A stretch of DNA of 64,000 nucleotides from Trichoplax adhaerens (Eukaryota > Placozoa > Uniplacotomia > Trichoplacea > Trichoplacidae). A program made the translations under genes and the position numbers. The stretch spans positions 7,330,939 to 7,394,938 of the forward strand of contig NW_002060945.1 of the NCBI RefSeq assembly GCF_000150275.1, read 5' to 3'. Below, piece by piece: positions 1-15,300 of the stretch (within the stretch, counting starts at the first letter, position 1; every line of letters begins with the position of its first letter). Under the pieces are notes generated by a model. The model did no database searches and was not told the DNA's origin. It worked only from the letters and a program-made list of their open reading frames with translations.

Positions 1-28
1 GTTCCCGTGTACGATACGGTAACGTAAG

Positions 29-232
29 CTAAGGGTAAAGTACTGCAGCAAAGGAGTTGAGCAAGGCCTCAAATGAATCGATCTTCTTCTTGGCAAAGCA
101 AGGTAGTTGGAGGCTGTGGCGAGTTGATGATGGAGCGATTTCAAGCTTGATTTGAACTCGGAGTACGTTTGAGAAGCATTCAAAATAGTTTCTGAATAAA
201 AAGGGCAACGGAAGAGACCTACTGTAATCCAT
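29..232 (-). CDS. Possible exon of an unrecognised gene divergent from UTP20
   Basis: A 67-codon open frame on the minus strand begins with ATG at 232 and ends at a stop at 29. It sits head to head with UTP20, whose ATG is at 399. The composition is protein-like (NVLRVQIKLEIAPSS, then a Lys-rich stretch), and an alternative 5' splice site (GCA|gtactt, about 42) could join it to exons outside the window. I do not recognise the product. It could equally be a chance frame in the UTP20 promoter region, because 67 codons is not long enough to be convincing. Confidence 0.2.
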   Translation of the reverse strand: MDYSRSLPLPFLFRNYFECFSNVLRVQIKLEIAPSSTRHSLQLPCFAKKKIDSFEALLNSFAAVLYP

Positions 233-398
233 CCATACTGTATTGGCTGAAGATTAGAGGTGCAAGCGATCGATCAACCACCTCCATTACACGATCGACA
301 ACCGGCTGGACGACATCTATCGAAAGACACGAGTAGCAACGATAATTTCATTTCCTACTACAATTCTTGGGTATAGCTGTGAATGAACAACTGCAAAG

Positions 399-3300
399 AT
401 GGTCAAGAAACGAATGAAAAGTCTTAAGGATTCGATGGAGACGAGATTTAAAGTAAGTAGCAATGGTTGATTGTACAAGCAATTCATTCTCCCTCTACAG
501 GATTATTTGTACATTCTTTGCTGAAACATCATCTCTATTTTTATCCATAATCATGCTCGTACCCGTTATCAAATCATTGCCTGTATTTCAGGATAGGTAT
601 CAAGATATTCATTGCTCAAGGCTAATGCTAGTCATTGTTTAGTAGAAAAGCTACTATACATATGAAATGATCCAATTTGAATTTGACTATATTGTATTGG
701 CATTCCATGATGTAGATCAATACAAAAGTCAATGGATGATCCATGTTAGCTTATGCCACAACAGTCAGCCAGTGATTACTGTATCTTTTGACAAAGAATT
801 CAAGGTAGCATTGGTGTAGGATAAAGGATAAGCTAGAAAATAGAATTGGACAGCTTAACTCTTTATGATATAAAATAATCAATATATACGAGCCTACCTA
901 TAATGTAGATACATTTGACGTAGTAGCTGCAATAGCCTGCGCTACAGGCATTACATCCGTACGCCATTAGATAGACTGACGTAGAGTAATAGTGTATATA
1001 TATATAACATTAGCTATCTACATTACAGTATTCATGACTGATATGAAATAATCAATATATACGAACCTACCTATAATGTAGATAGATTTGAAGTAGTAGC
1101 TGCAATAGCCTGCGCTACAGGCATTACATCCGTACGCCATTACATAGACTGACGTAGAGTAATAGTGTATATATAACATTACCTATCTACATTAGAGTAT
1201 TCATGACTGATATAAAATAATCAATATATACGAGCCTACCTATAATGTAGATAGATTTGAAGTAGTAGCTGCAATAGCCTGCGCTACAGGCATTACATCC
1301 GTACGCCATTTGATAGACTGACGTAGAGTAATAGTGTATATTACATTAGCCATCAACATTTAGAGTATTCATGACCTACTCTGCAATTCATTTCAACTAC
1401 TGGCATATACAGTAGTACTATAATCCATGATGGACTGCTCTTAGCTAATATACAGTATAATTGTAGTCCTACTACAGTATAGCTTACCTACGATACCAGA
1501 AGAAAGATACATCCACTTATTACAAACATGTACTGAGAGAGATACTGCAAACGTATACTCGTGTTGTATCAGCTACTAAAATTATAATATTCCTTCACTC
1601 ATAGTTGCAATCCTACCTACAACTTACTTACAGTACAGGTATTGACAAAATAATACAACTACATATACTTATGTAGAAACATATTGAATATGGTATCAAC
1701 CATTAAAATTATAATATTCATTCATGGCCAATTCACTACAATGTATTTGAAGTAGATGCATTTAGTAATCCATGATACAAATTGCGGTCGTACCGTAGCT
1801 CGCTTATAGCAGGCATTGAGGAAAGATACAACTACACATTTGTAACGGTACAACTAATATGATGCATTATTTTCAAGAATTGGAATTCTATTACTCTATT
1901 TCTAACTTCTTCATTTTACAGTTTAAAGGTTTTCATGAACGTATTGCAAGCATTCGAATTGATGTCATTCATCGAGCTCAAAAAAGGAAATCAAACCCTG
2001 AGGTTGAGATAATAACATAGCAAACGTGATTATTATAGAAAGTACTCAATTATTCTTATTCAAACTCTGCAGCTTCTTTACCCTTCTTGTAATACAGCAA
2101 TGTTGTTCTACTTGTGTGATCAAATGTACTCCTACTATAATGTTCATTCATTATGTCATTTGCAAGAAATAGAAACAAATGCTCAAGTTCGTCTACATGA
2201 ATATAGCATATATTCTTATCCAGAAAAGATTCGATATCGTTTAATCGTAGATAATTTTCTTATATGATGATTTTTGAATAAATTAGAGAGATAACTTGAA
2301 CACTTTTAGCTAACATGTGGACTAGCAGTACAGTATAGCAGTGCAGCAATTTTTTGGGGAGCAAATGACGTACTATTGTATAAAGTATATGTACATTCTT
2401 GTCTAGGGACATCCTAGCAACGAATTTATGAGAAATTTTATGTTACAATATATTTCTAGTCTAATGCAATCCTCAAACTAGTATTGTGATTTGCAGGCTA
2501 GTATTCCTTTGGATATGAATAGAGGCTATTACAGTATATAGTTGATAAGCAGTTGTGTCTTAATACTCTAGCTTAATTTAGCTTGTACTTACCTACGGTA
2601 CGTTTTATAATCAGTCTAAGAATACACCACAATACAAGCGTTATTTGCAATCCAATGTCTGAAATTGTATGCAGTCTATAACCTGAATAATTCTAATTGA
2701 AAATTAAAAATTGATATTGCATTCAAACTATTTTAATTAGATTTATAGTTTTTATATGTAGAGATAGTACTGTGCTGATTTATACATGTTGGTCCTTGAG
2801 ATTTATATTGATCCAGATAAATTTTTTATATAAGGATGCCGAGACGTTCTTTATGGAAGCATTATTTAAATGGACTGACTTGAATTGTAGCACAGAATTT
2901 GGTTAGTACGTTTGAGTACTATAGTTTTAAAATTAGGATCATTTAAAAATAACATACGTATAATTTTGTTATACTTCAATATTTCATCAGTACAATTCAG
3001 GCGTGAGGTTTATCACTATTGTCAAACTTTGCCTCAACTGGTCCATCATAAGGTGAGAAAGTTTGTATCGCTTAACAAATTAAAGGGCACTCTATGCCAT
3101 GTATTTAGTTATCATGTTCCTGTATTGTTGCTAGTATTGTAAATACTTATGTGTATATACAATAACAACTTACTTTTACATCATCGATTGTATATCTTAT
3201 TCTTATCAGCCCTGATTAACTTATTGCTGTGTAACGCGTTGCGTGATTAGGGTATTACCATCTTTTTAACGGGCGTTATTTTCTGTTATTATATTCATGA

Positions 3301-6300
3301 ATGAAATTGACTATTAGAATGAAATTTTTCAATTACTGAAGACATATCTGGAGAAAAAATCAATTCTAACTATATCAACGTTATTAGAGTAAGGGAGTAC
3401 TTGACAATTAATTTTCAAGTATTTCTATAAATTTTTAACTTGTAATTTAAAATTTTACTGTATAGCATGTTTGTAAACTAATTAATATAAAAATTTATAA
3501 TTCTGTGTCTAACCAGTTTGGTCGTTAATTTTGCTCGTGACCTCCAAAGCGATTTTTACCCTTATTTTGGAGAATTCTATGCGGTACTGATAGTTTTATT
3601 AAATGTGGGTGATCCAGATGTTATCGAAGTAAGAAAAACTTTCAAACTATACACATGTTGTCATTTTTTTATAACTTTATGAAGTGTGAAGTAAATTAGG
3701 ATTATTAATCTACTGATTGTGATTAGGATGTGTTTAAAACACTGGCGTATTTATTTAAATATCTTTGGAGACACATGATTCCAGATTTACGCAATCTATT
3801 CAAGTTAGTTGTGTTTCATAGATCACCTGAACTACTTATCGAAATCCTTTGTCGTGTCATTGATCAAGAAATAGTGCTATGCTTTATATTGAAGTTTATC
3901 ATTACTTTGTAGAGTTTATCAAGAAATGTTGAAAGATTCACAAAAAATTTATATAAAATCATTCGCAACGGAAAGTTTCTCATTCTTAATGCGTAAGGTA
4001 ATACATTTAAGATGACTACAATTAAGTGTGTTGGGGGTACTCTATTATTAAATTTATTATCTAGTATTCTAAAATGACAAAAATTAAGTCATCTAAATAA
4101 CCTTTTAATTATTCTAAACACTTCTAGGCTCCAGATCAGCATACTCTTGCCAATTATGTATTATCGTATTTGGATAATGCAACTGAGGTTACTTAGATTA
4201 ACATTAAATACTGACTGTAAAGGTCAAAAATAGCATTTGTAAAATTTTATATCTGTACTGACTATAATTATAATCATAGCTGTGCGAAGGCATTGGATTG
4301 TTATATTTTGAAACGATCAAAGGAGTTAGTGGACAATTTCATACTTGTATTAACGAGGTAAATCTATAATTTTATGCTTGTACTTTAATAACTTTAAGAT
4401 ATTTGAATTGGTTGATAGCTATAAATTCTATTATGCTACGTTATACAAGGATTGTTTTACATTTACTGATATTACATAACCCTAGGTATTACCTGTTTTA
4501 TTACAAAAATTGGGACCCATTCAGGAGATCTCTAATATCGAATCCCTTGCATACGACTCTGTACGTAATAATAAATTATAATCGATCTTCTTTGCCTTGC
4601 ATATCATATTGGATTTACGTAGTTGCACATAATGTTTTTTGATTTATGAGTATTAATTTATTAACTTCTATTGGTCAGGTTATGAAGACATTAGTATACA
4701 CCGTTCAGGCTTGCGCAGCGCATAGCCAAAATGCTTATATGCAGCCTGTTTGGAATGCACTTTCGGTATGCGAGAATGTTATTTAACCAGTATACTTCTA
4801 CGCATTTTTCAAATTTTATTCATTATAGCAGAATAATATTGACCTGATATTAACTTATGATTTAAGATCTCGATGTAATTTCTAATTTTTAATCAATATA
4901 GTTTGTACTCTTTTAAAAATTTCTGTAGAGTGAAGTCAAACGTTTACATGAAAAACTGCATAAGTTTACAAAAGAGGAAGAACATCATCAACTAGCGCGT
5001 CTACTACATTTAGTCAAGGAATTGATTCAGTGTGGTCGCAGTCGATGTATTGTTGACTTTCGATCATTTTTCGAGGTATTACTAGCTCCATCTAAGTATT
5101 TTGCTAATTTGAAGAAAACTTATATTCCTTACCTTGGGGTGTTTTTTTGAAAAGGATCTTAAGAAATTGTTATTTGATCCCTCGCTACAACTTGAACATG
5201 TTAACGCCATCATTGAGATCTTTGCTTGCAGTCTTGTATCCCTAGACCGTATAATTGATAAAGTTCTACAAGAACATATTGCAGATGCGGTACGTCTATT
5301 AACGCGACAATTTTATCTACAATTTCTAAAGGTGTTCGTTCGCAGAACTAATATTATTTTCTACTTTATTGCATGTTTTTGTAGGTTTTTTCTTGTAATT
5401 GTGCTGTTTCTGTGGTTAGCAACTTTTGCCATCAATGCCAAGATGCCCCTTTATATGCTGAAGTAAGTCGATTTATTTGATATATAATATTAACTGGCAT
5501 TAATAGAGTGCTACAATTAGTTATGTTTAAACACTATTTATAGGTAGTCTTTCAAAAATTATCACAATACTGTGGGAACAAAACCTTAAGAAATAGCAAC
5601 ATCCAGATTCGGGATGAGCTATTGGAAGTATTAGCGAACGTATTAACGAACGCTGAGCGTAGTAGAACTTACAGAATAAACTTTGATAGTTGTGTGCCGC
5701 CAGAAATTTTAAAAGGAATGAGCTTAGAAGTAGTGCCTGAAGAAATTGTTAATGCTCTTTTTTTAAGTAATCTTAATCCTCCAATTAAACAAGAAAGAGT
5801 AGCAGCTGCTTGGTCATCTTTGCTTTGTCTACGCCATACAAAGTCCGTAATGCGTAATATTGATAACAGATACCAAAAATTCTTGCATCATTAAATCCCT
5901 TAGAGTGTGTAATTTCTTGATAGCAATTAGGACAATTATTGATTCTTTTTAATATCATAGGTTAAGCCGTTTAAATGACAGTGTGGAATGTGTAACTTCT
6001 GTCATGCTGTGGACCATAAATAAGATATTAGCTACAGAAGAGAATAGCTGGACAAACAATTTGCTACATACATTCAGTCAAGCAGTCCTTTATCTTGTTG
6101 GATCTTTAGCTATTAAAGATACGATAGCTGTATTACCATTACAGACATTGATAAAGATGCCGAAATATTGTTTTCATCACGAAGGGTTTCTTTATGCTGT
6201 CAATTTCTATATGGAAAAAGTTGGTCAGGAAGATCATATTGATATATTTACTAGTGATAACGTAAAGACGATATTTTCATTACTGGCCTCGAATTTTTCG

Positions 6301-9300
6301 TCTCCTTCGCGACCGGTTAGTTCACTTTTTAATGAGATAGAATCGAATAATTTTAATAATTTTAAAATTAATTATATTGATGCAGTTGAGGCTGTTGTCT
6401 CTGAAAATACTACGTAATATCGTTAAACCGATCGTTTCGTCGGAAGATGCTGATCGCAATGGTTGGTCGGATACGGCGAAGAACATAATAAATAACCTTG
6501 TTATGGCTGAAGAAGCTTCCCCAACATTTCATGGCTATCGTGATAGGCTTATGCATTTAAGGAAATTAGTGTATTCTAGGTAACTGAATAATAAATATGT
6601 ATGATATGATACATAACAGATATCTGGAGTTTGTCACAGCCCTAATTGTTGCTATCTCCAGCAAAGCTAGTTGGATCAATGTAGTTAATACGACATTAGT
6701 ATCTAGTGATAATTTTTACCGCTAAAAATTAGTTCATGGCTTTAGAAAGGTTAATAATTTTTTATATCTATTCAGGGAAGTTTACGAAGGGTTGCCTCGA
6801 ATTTTACATGAAGGAGTTTTGCAATATATAATTGGACAATTCTACGTCAATTTAAATTTAATATGGAATGAAATTATAGCAATTTTAAAAACTTTTGCTG
6901 GAGATATGATAATATTTTGGCCTGTATTCAGGGAACATCTTGATAGATCTGAGATAGTAGGTCAGTCGTACGATATATATCATTAATTTTGCTAAGAATA
7001 ATAAACTTAAATGAACCCTGTCTGTTCTTTTGTAAATTGTCTGACTACTTTCATTACTTATTATTGTAGACAAATCTTCTTCAGAAAGTTACTCGATTGC
7101 TGATGAAGCGATTAACAATGACATAGAAAATTTTACGAGCAACAGTTTGATGAGATGCTTCAATTCTTATGTATTGGCTGGTTATGTACCACGTGAAGAA
7201 GGAGTAAATTCTCGGCCGGATAATCAAAATTTTCGTTATTTGTTATGGAAATCGATGTTAGAATTTAGTGACTCTGCAGAATCAAAATCTCGTGATTTTA
7301 TCTCTCATTTTATTCGATTTGCTAGGTATAGTAAGGGTATCATTTCAGCTTTTACCTGATAATTTTAAATTATTAGAATAGTTCAGGATATATTAACATG
7401 ATTCATATCTGGAATCAAATAAATTTTTTCTTAGGAATGAATTTCTTGTCGATGGCCAGGAGATAGTATCATTTAATGAACTAAATCGACAATTAAACGA
7501 TAATAACGATAATATAGATGATAATGATAATGACATCGCAGGGAATGATGTTGTGACACATGGTTTTAAAAGTTCCGTGCGCATGAGAAGAAATCATTAC
7601 ATTGTCAAGTATATCTTTAGATTAAAAATTTATGTCGTGTTTTAAAATTTGATGTTGATCTTTTTATTGCACTTCTTTCATGCTTAGGCTGCTTTCGGTT
7701 CAACTCTCCTTATTTGCAAAATTTAGAAATCCCAAAGCATTGTATAAGGAAGCCCAACTTCGTGATATTTACAATAATGTGTGTTGTGTACCATTATTGC
7801 TCAATAAATCTTGTCTTATGCTATAGATTAAACAAGTATTGTTAATTTCTCTTGTACTAATTTTTACAATTTTGAATAGCTCTTGCTGCATAATGATCCT
7901 AAAGTACAAATGCTAGTTATCAATGTTTTATTAACGTACAAATATTCCTATTTAATTCAATACAAGTAAGTTGTTTTCTAGCTAGTCACTGTTTTCAATT
8001 TTGGTGTAACAGGCTAGATCGTAATTGCTATTAAATATTAATTGATATCAATTTTTCTAATAGAGAAAACTTTGAAAACCTTTTGAATGATGAATCATTT
8101 CGTGACGAATTAACTAAATTCAGGTAGATAGTACCTATATACTCTTAGCTTTACTATTCTATCTTACCTTATATATACATAATATGATACTTTGCATACC
8201 GGATATTAATACATTCTTATTCCTAACATAAATTAGTATTGATCCATCTTCATCTGTGATTGATAATGCTCATCGTAAGGACTTAATCCCAATCCTAATA
8301 AGGTAACTGTTAATTACCCCCTAAATGTCTAGAGATGTGTTTAATTTCATGATGTTATTAAGAGAAATAACTTTCGTTGTATTTCTTCTTAATAATTAGA
8401 ATACTATATGGGCAGTTGTTTCGCCGATCTTTAGGTGCCGATAACAAAAGTAATATTGCATCTAGAAGAGCCTTTATTTTAAGATTTCTTGCTGGGTGCA
8501 CAAACGATGAATTTCAAATTTTCACTAATTTACTGTTTGAACCTTTCGAGGGTAAGCTTATGTTCTTTTCATTCATATTTATGTAAGTACGTTAGATGTT
8601 GCTGAACATAATATCTTATTAATTGCATGTTGTAAATTGCATTTTTAATGCTAGGTTTAGATAAAATTAAGCCGTTATACAATGAGATGCAGAAAATACC
8701 CATTAAGAAGCGGATAGGGTACAAGTTAATTGCTCAATACTACATAATAATAGAATTACTACACAACTGGATACGAGTTATTCCTTACAACTGTCATTTT
8801 TTCGCTTGATCTCTTTTAAAATTATTAGATTTTTATCGATGTTTTCACTAATTATTTCAAAACTTGGCACAAAAGTTACGGATATCTTACCGTCATTCCT
8901 TGATGTTTTATTGGCTATAACTGATGATTGTATCGTTACTTTATCTGAACGCCAGCAGGTTTTATTAATAAACTTTAAAGTGTATTGTAAATTTACTATT
9001 TTTAGCGTCTTGTATTATCTTTTTATCAGATTGATGGTAAAATCCTTCCTTCCATGAAGAAAATCCGGCAGTTGGCATATAATTCTATTCGATTGGTATT
9101 ATTATCCGTAATATTATCAATTATTATCATTATTGCTTTCATTTTGTACTTAAAATCAATTCTTCTTTGCAGGTTTTTCAAGTATTTGAGGATTTTGACT
9201 TTTCTAATCATATTAAAGATATTTTTAGAGTGGCAGTCTGGCCTCAGGTTGATTATTTAAAATTTTTTACGAAAGTCGACGCTGTAATTAATATGTTTCA

Positions 9301-12300
9301 TAATTTAGTTAAATTTTTTATCAGCTTTCAAGATTGCCTACAGAATGTATCCAACATCCAACGCCTTTGTTAAAACTTTTTTATATCTGGAGTCAGAATA
9401 CAATGTAAATAAATTTTGGTACAATCTTTGTTTAGTGAATACTGTATAGTTTAAGAAACGCTGAAAAAATTTGATTTGCTATTCTTTTGCAGATATGTCC
9501 CCTTTCTTTACCAATGGCACCCTAACAACGAAAATCAGTTCATTTTGTCTGAGATTTTTTCTTGCTTGTCATCTCCGAAGGTCTCTTCAGCAGTTGTGAC
9601 GATGGTTTTAGAAATAGCTAACAATCTTCTGTTGGCGAATGAAGTAAATCCCGATTCTGATAGGTCAGTATTTGATCATGTTATATCGTAGCGTTGGTGA
9701 TGTAACTGCTTAAGATGGCATCTATTCTAATTTACTTAATTCGTGCCAATTCATACCCACTAATTTTGAAATTATAGACGGGAAGTGTTATCGTCCTATA
9801 TTGGAATGTTATTACGCCATTTAAGCGATAGTTTAAGTTCTTACCTTGCTGTAACAAGTAGTCACCCTAGTAAGCTGAATAAAATGTCATCTGTGACAAA
9901 GCTGGAATTTTCTGTATTATCGAAGTAAGTGAGATCATTTAGATGATAGCAATTGACAATCCGATATCTGAATATATAGTATTGTCTTCAATCTTTAATT
10001 ATTAATAGGATTAGCCCGTTAGTATCGTCAAGTGATGAAAGTTGCGACTTAATTAGGCTACTTTTGAAGTTTATTTCCAAGGGCAAGCGATTAGATAAAG
10101 TAAGGAATGATTTAATGCTGCTGATAGGTCAAAATAAATGTTAAGATGCATCATTTTATTTAGAATATGAATTCTTTTCTATATACTATCTTATTATTAT
10201 CCATTAATCGATTTTGATATCCACAGTATACTGAAGCCAACATCCTTCAATCCATTTGCAATCTTATTGGTTATGTAACAGATCGTATGAAATTTTTTAA
10301 GTTAGTAATTGACAGCTTGATAATATTAAATATTGCTAATTATGGATTTTAACTGTTTTGGCTGAGATTGCTACAACGCTATATTAAACTATACAATTAT
10401 CCTAAATCCTATGTATTTAGCGAAATAGCAATTTTATTTACTCGTATTTCCGGCCGTGAGTCAAGGGATCTTTTATGTAATACCTTAAAGGTAGCTAATT
10501 TGGAATATTTCTAGCGGACTAGTTTCGTATGAGTGAAGCTATTGACATTGGATCTCATTTATTGTTTCATTCTCAGGCAATTTGTTGCGATGAAGTTGGA
10601 TTACTGGAGAACATTTATCTCATTTTTCAGGTTATACGCATAATCTGCTAATATCCTAATTTTTCTGCTGTGCTACCTGTATGTTTGGGTACTGTAAATG
10701 CCAGAAGTGTTTTTCGTAATATGGTTGTCACTGTTGCTTTAATTTGTTCACACATAAAGTTGAATTGCTGGGAAATTGAGCAACTAGATCAACCGGATTA
10801 TGAAAAGAGATTAAAAGCTTTTTCGACCGTGAACAAATTGATTAAGGATGGTATCCAGAATCCACACTTTTATCTACCTGTTGTGTGCAATTGTTTATAT
10901 TTTACCCTTCAGGTAATAAATTTCGTGAAGAGAACAATATTATTCAAGTCTGAAATATTATTTGGATAACTACTATGAATACTTTAGTTAGAAATGAAAT
11001 AATCGATCTGATGTATTCAGTATCAAACCTACAGATCTAATTCTTAATTAATTTCAGGCGGATGATACTGCTATGCTGCATTCTAGCGGATATTGTCTAG
11101 ATTTAATTGTTGGGTGCTTAACTGTAGGTACGGTGATTACTGGCAAGTTGTAATCGATGGTTTCCTTAACTTTAGATATATAGTTATCATCTAAAATAAG
11201 CTTTTATTATAGGTAAAGATGACGAAGTTATCGATACATGCATCATGCAGAGCATGCTTTCTACTATCAAACAGGGTATTAAAGTGCAGAATGAAGTCAG
11301 TGCGGCACTTAATCTTAATTTTGTAAATATTTTTTTAGAATTTAATTATAGTCTGACAGTTTGTTTATGAAACTGTTTTGTTAAATATAGGTGAGCAGAA
11401 ACGAATTTATTCGACTTTTGGGAGTAATTGTTAGAAAATTTTCATCAAGTAAAAAGTTAAGTTGTATACATGGGTTACTAAATCAGAATCCAGACCTAGA
11501 TTTTTTTGAAAATGTCCGACATTTACAGGTATCGTGCATAATTTTGTTACTGACTATTATTTACATAGTGATAGTCCAATAAATTGCATCATTCATTTCT
11601 TAAGAATGTCATTTATTTGTGTTAGGTTCACAGGAGAATTAGAGCTTTCAAACAGTTAGCAGCTTATTGCCGGCAATCTCAATTATCAGCTGACTGGGCT
11701 GTATCATTTTTCTTGCCTATGGCTACAAATCATATCTTCGACAAAAAAGGTTCCAAAGATCCGAATTTAATAACAGAAGTTATTAATGTTGTTGGGGCTA
11801 TTGCATATTTAATGCCGTGGCATAGATATGTGTTTCATCTAAGGCATTTTCTAAGGCAGCTAACTAGGCGGATAAATATTCAAAAAATTCTTATTAGGTA
11901 ATCCTTGATACCCGGTATTTGTTGGACGTACTTTTATTCATAGCTTCGGTAACCTAGATTGTAAGGGTAACGTGAACACGTGCACAAGTGTGGAACTGCT
12001 ATGATACAGTAGTGAGAGGCCTTACGCAAAATTCACCTTACACACCGATTATAGTTATTTATAAAATGCAGGCGTTTATCTACTTATATGATTGCCAGAG
12101 CAAAATTTTATCATTTTAGAAACCTGTGATTATTCTTCCATACAACTAGATATAACGACTATATTGTCTATTTAATACACCATAGATAACTCGTAAATGC
12201 TAATCACTATCTTGTTGTACTTATGTATGTTATCGCTATCAATTGGTTTTGGTATTGTCTGTAGTGATTAATTTTACGTTTAGTTATAGCAAAGCCACCT

Positions 12301-15300
12301 ACGCATTTACTACCATCATGGTTGGTACAACTTAATTCTGTATTAAATTATTTGCGTAGGGTTATCGTGGCTGTTCTTGATAATTTTCACATTGACATCT
12401 CAAATGCGGACTGTTTACCTGGTTTGTGGTTATTAATTTGATGCTCTTAAGCTTTGAGATGATATAGACAATTAACCATATGGAAACTATTTTGATATCA
12501 AGTGTTGTATTCATATTTTACAGGTCTTGATATAGCGAAAACAGGAGAACTATTTATTGAGACTGAAGAAAACATAGTTGAAGATGCACAGGATAAATTA
12601 GATGAAGAGTTGACAGAATCAGCTAGTGATACTGTTGACTTACATCTTAAACAGAAAGTATTTTTAGATATTACCTCAAAAATTTTACCCGAGCTTCGAG
12701 ATTGCTTAAAGAGTAAAGTAAGTAGAAGGGATGACTCCTATATTGATCATTGCTTGCGATGTACCAATAATGGTGACTAGTAATTTGCTAATTTGATGGC
12801 GATTAGCTGGACTACTGTTAACTACCTTGTAATTTTTTATTAGTCGATTGGAGCTCACAAGCATAGTTCTATGAAAGATGATTATCAAAACGAGATGTTA
12901 AGGATACCACTAGCTTTAGCTATGGTTAAACTTTTACTTAAATTACCAAAATCTACATTGGAGGTTCATTTACCTGGGTTAGATTTAAACAATATTGTCA
13001 GCGATTCAATAAACTTGATTAGGTCACATTAAATGTTGCTTAATTTATCATATAGAATTATCTTGCGTGTGTGTCAAGCCTTGAAAAGCCACAATCAAGA
13101 AGTGCGCGATATTTGTCGTGATATTCTCACAAAAATTGCGGATGCATTAGGGCCAAATTATTTATCATACGTTGTTAAAGAATTAAGGACAACGTTAGCT
13201 AGAGGTTATCAGGTGAGTAGACATTTCAGGATAAAAACATTGTCTAAGTCAAGTTATATGAGATTCACTAGAATTTAATTGATTTCTCATGCTTTACGTA
13301 CAGTTACATATTTTAGGGTATACTCTTCATTCTGTATTACTTGGAATAACAGAACAGTTAAAGCCTGGCAATCTAGACGTTTGCATCGAAATGATAATGG
13401 AAGTCAGTGTATAATACTAGTCTGGTATACTAATGCTGTTTATTTCGCTATTATTACTGAATTAGTATTTCTGCTGCATGTAATTTAGATCGCCATTGAA
13501 GACACATTTGGCGATAGAGCCAATGAAAAGGAGATTGACAGTATATCTAAGAAATTACGCGAATCTAAAAATAAAAGTTATGGTACATTTGAAATATTGG
13601 CTACTTATGCTAGTAATAATTCAATCGGAAATGTATTGCTCCCATTAAAGAAGGTAAGCAAGTATTTTCTATTAAAAAGAGCTAGTAAATTTCTTTTCAT
13701 TTTATTATCCTCTTTATTTTTTCATAATCTTAATAGATATTACAGGAAGCCCAGAATACTAAAATAGTCAATCGGGTTGAATCCGTACTTCATAGAATTT
13801 GTACGGGATTGCTTAAGAACAGTGACTTCAATTTTGAAAGTTTATTAATTTTAGCCTATCAAGCTATCAATGAGAGCTCAGCTTTATTACAGAGTGACGG
13901 TCAAAAGCTAGACGAGGATCTAGGCCAAATCAGTAACGCGGAAAATAGAAGCATATCATTTTTATTGTTACCGGAACCACGTAGAGGAGGAAATCAACCA
14001 AAAGCAAATTTAAAGACTAATTCTTACGTATTTGTGGAATTTGGCCTAAAAATCTTTCTGATGATTATAAAAAATCGGACCATTAAAAAAGAAGATAAAG
14101 AATGTATTCAAATGTTAGATCCTTACCTTAATCTATTAAATGGGTGTATGAAATCGGATAATATAAAAGTATGATGTTATTGAGATTATTACGTTCACAT
14201 ATATATATATATATAAATATTATCGTTATGATACATCAGTGGCACAATTTTTCATGGGTAACAGATGTTATTTTGATGCTGATAGGTACTTAGTTTAGTT
14301 GTACGCAGTCTCACTTGGCTAATTAAGCAACCTTTGCCGTCGCTTAAGACTGTTCTTCCTGCATTATCGCGTAAACTTTTCAAAGTATTACGTATTTATG
14401 CTCGAGCTGGAGCCGGAAAAGGCAATAATGCGGAACTTGTGCACTCATCATTTAAGGTAATTTTATGCTATTACTGCACTGGATTATATTGTGTATACAT
14501 TCCATCTGTTACTAGTAAGTGATGAAATTGTACGAGTTCTTAATACACTGTCTTCTTATCTTAGGCTGTCTCTATCCTTATTGGTAATTACGGTGATGTA
14601 GTTTTATCCCCTAATCATGTTAAGGTTTGGCACAAATGAACATATTTAAAATGATGAGTGAAATCGATTTTTAGCTTACTTTAGACTGTTTCTTATTGAA
14701 GCTATTGCTTACGTACGTCGAAGAGGATATCCATGACCATTCACGGCAAGCAACTGCCTTATCTGTCATTAAGGTTTTACACTTCATATGATTAATAGAA
14801 AATAATATACAATATATACGTGTATATTTGTATATTGTTATATGTTTGAGCCACATTACTTTACATTTTATGGATCTCAGGCCATCGTCTCACGTGGTAT
14901 AGAAGCTGAAGAAGTGCATGATATCATGATAAAAATACAAGAAATGTCAATTAACGGTAGCCCTGATTTTGTCAGACTTCAATGTCGCCAGGTGATTGTC
15001 AACGTTCATTTTTCGTTAAATCTTCTCATATTCGTAATTTTAAGTAGAGATCTTACTCAAAATGTATTCTTGAATGTTTTCAGCTTTATATGCGCTATGT
15101 ATTAGATTATCCGCTGGGCAAAAAAATCGAAAAAATCATTCAATTCTATTTAAACAATCTAAAGTAGGAGCACTTTTGCACTGTAGTATTATTTCTAATA
15201 AAAAATTTATTGTAGTATTGTTGATGTTTTGACTATTATGAATGTTTTCAGTCATGAGTACGAAACCGGTCGGATCTCTGCGCTCGAAATGATAGCTAGC

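Noticed and set aside
14199..14216. TA dinucleotide run
   Set aside because: An ordinary short microsatellite in a UTP20 intron.
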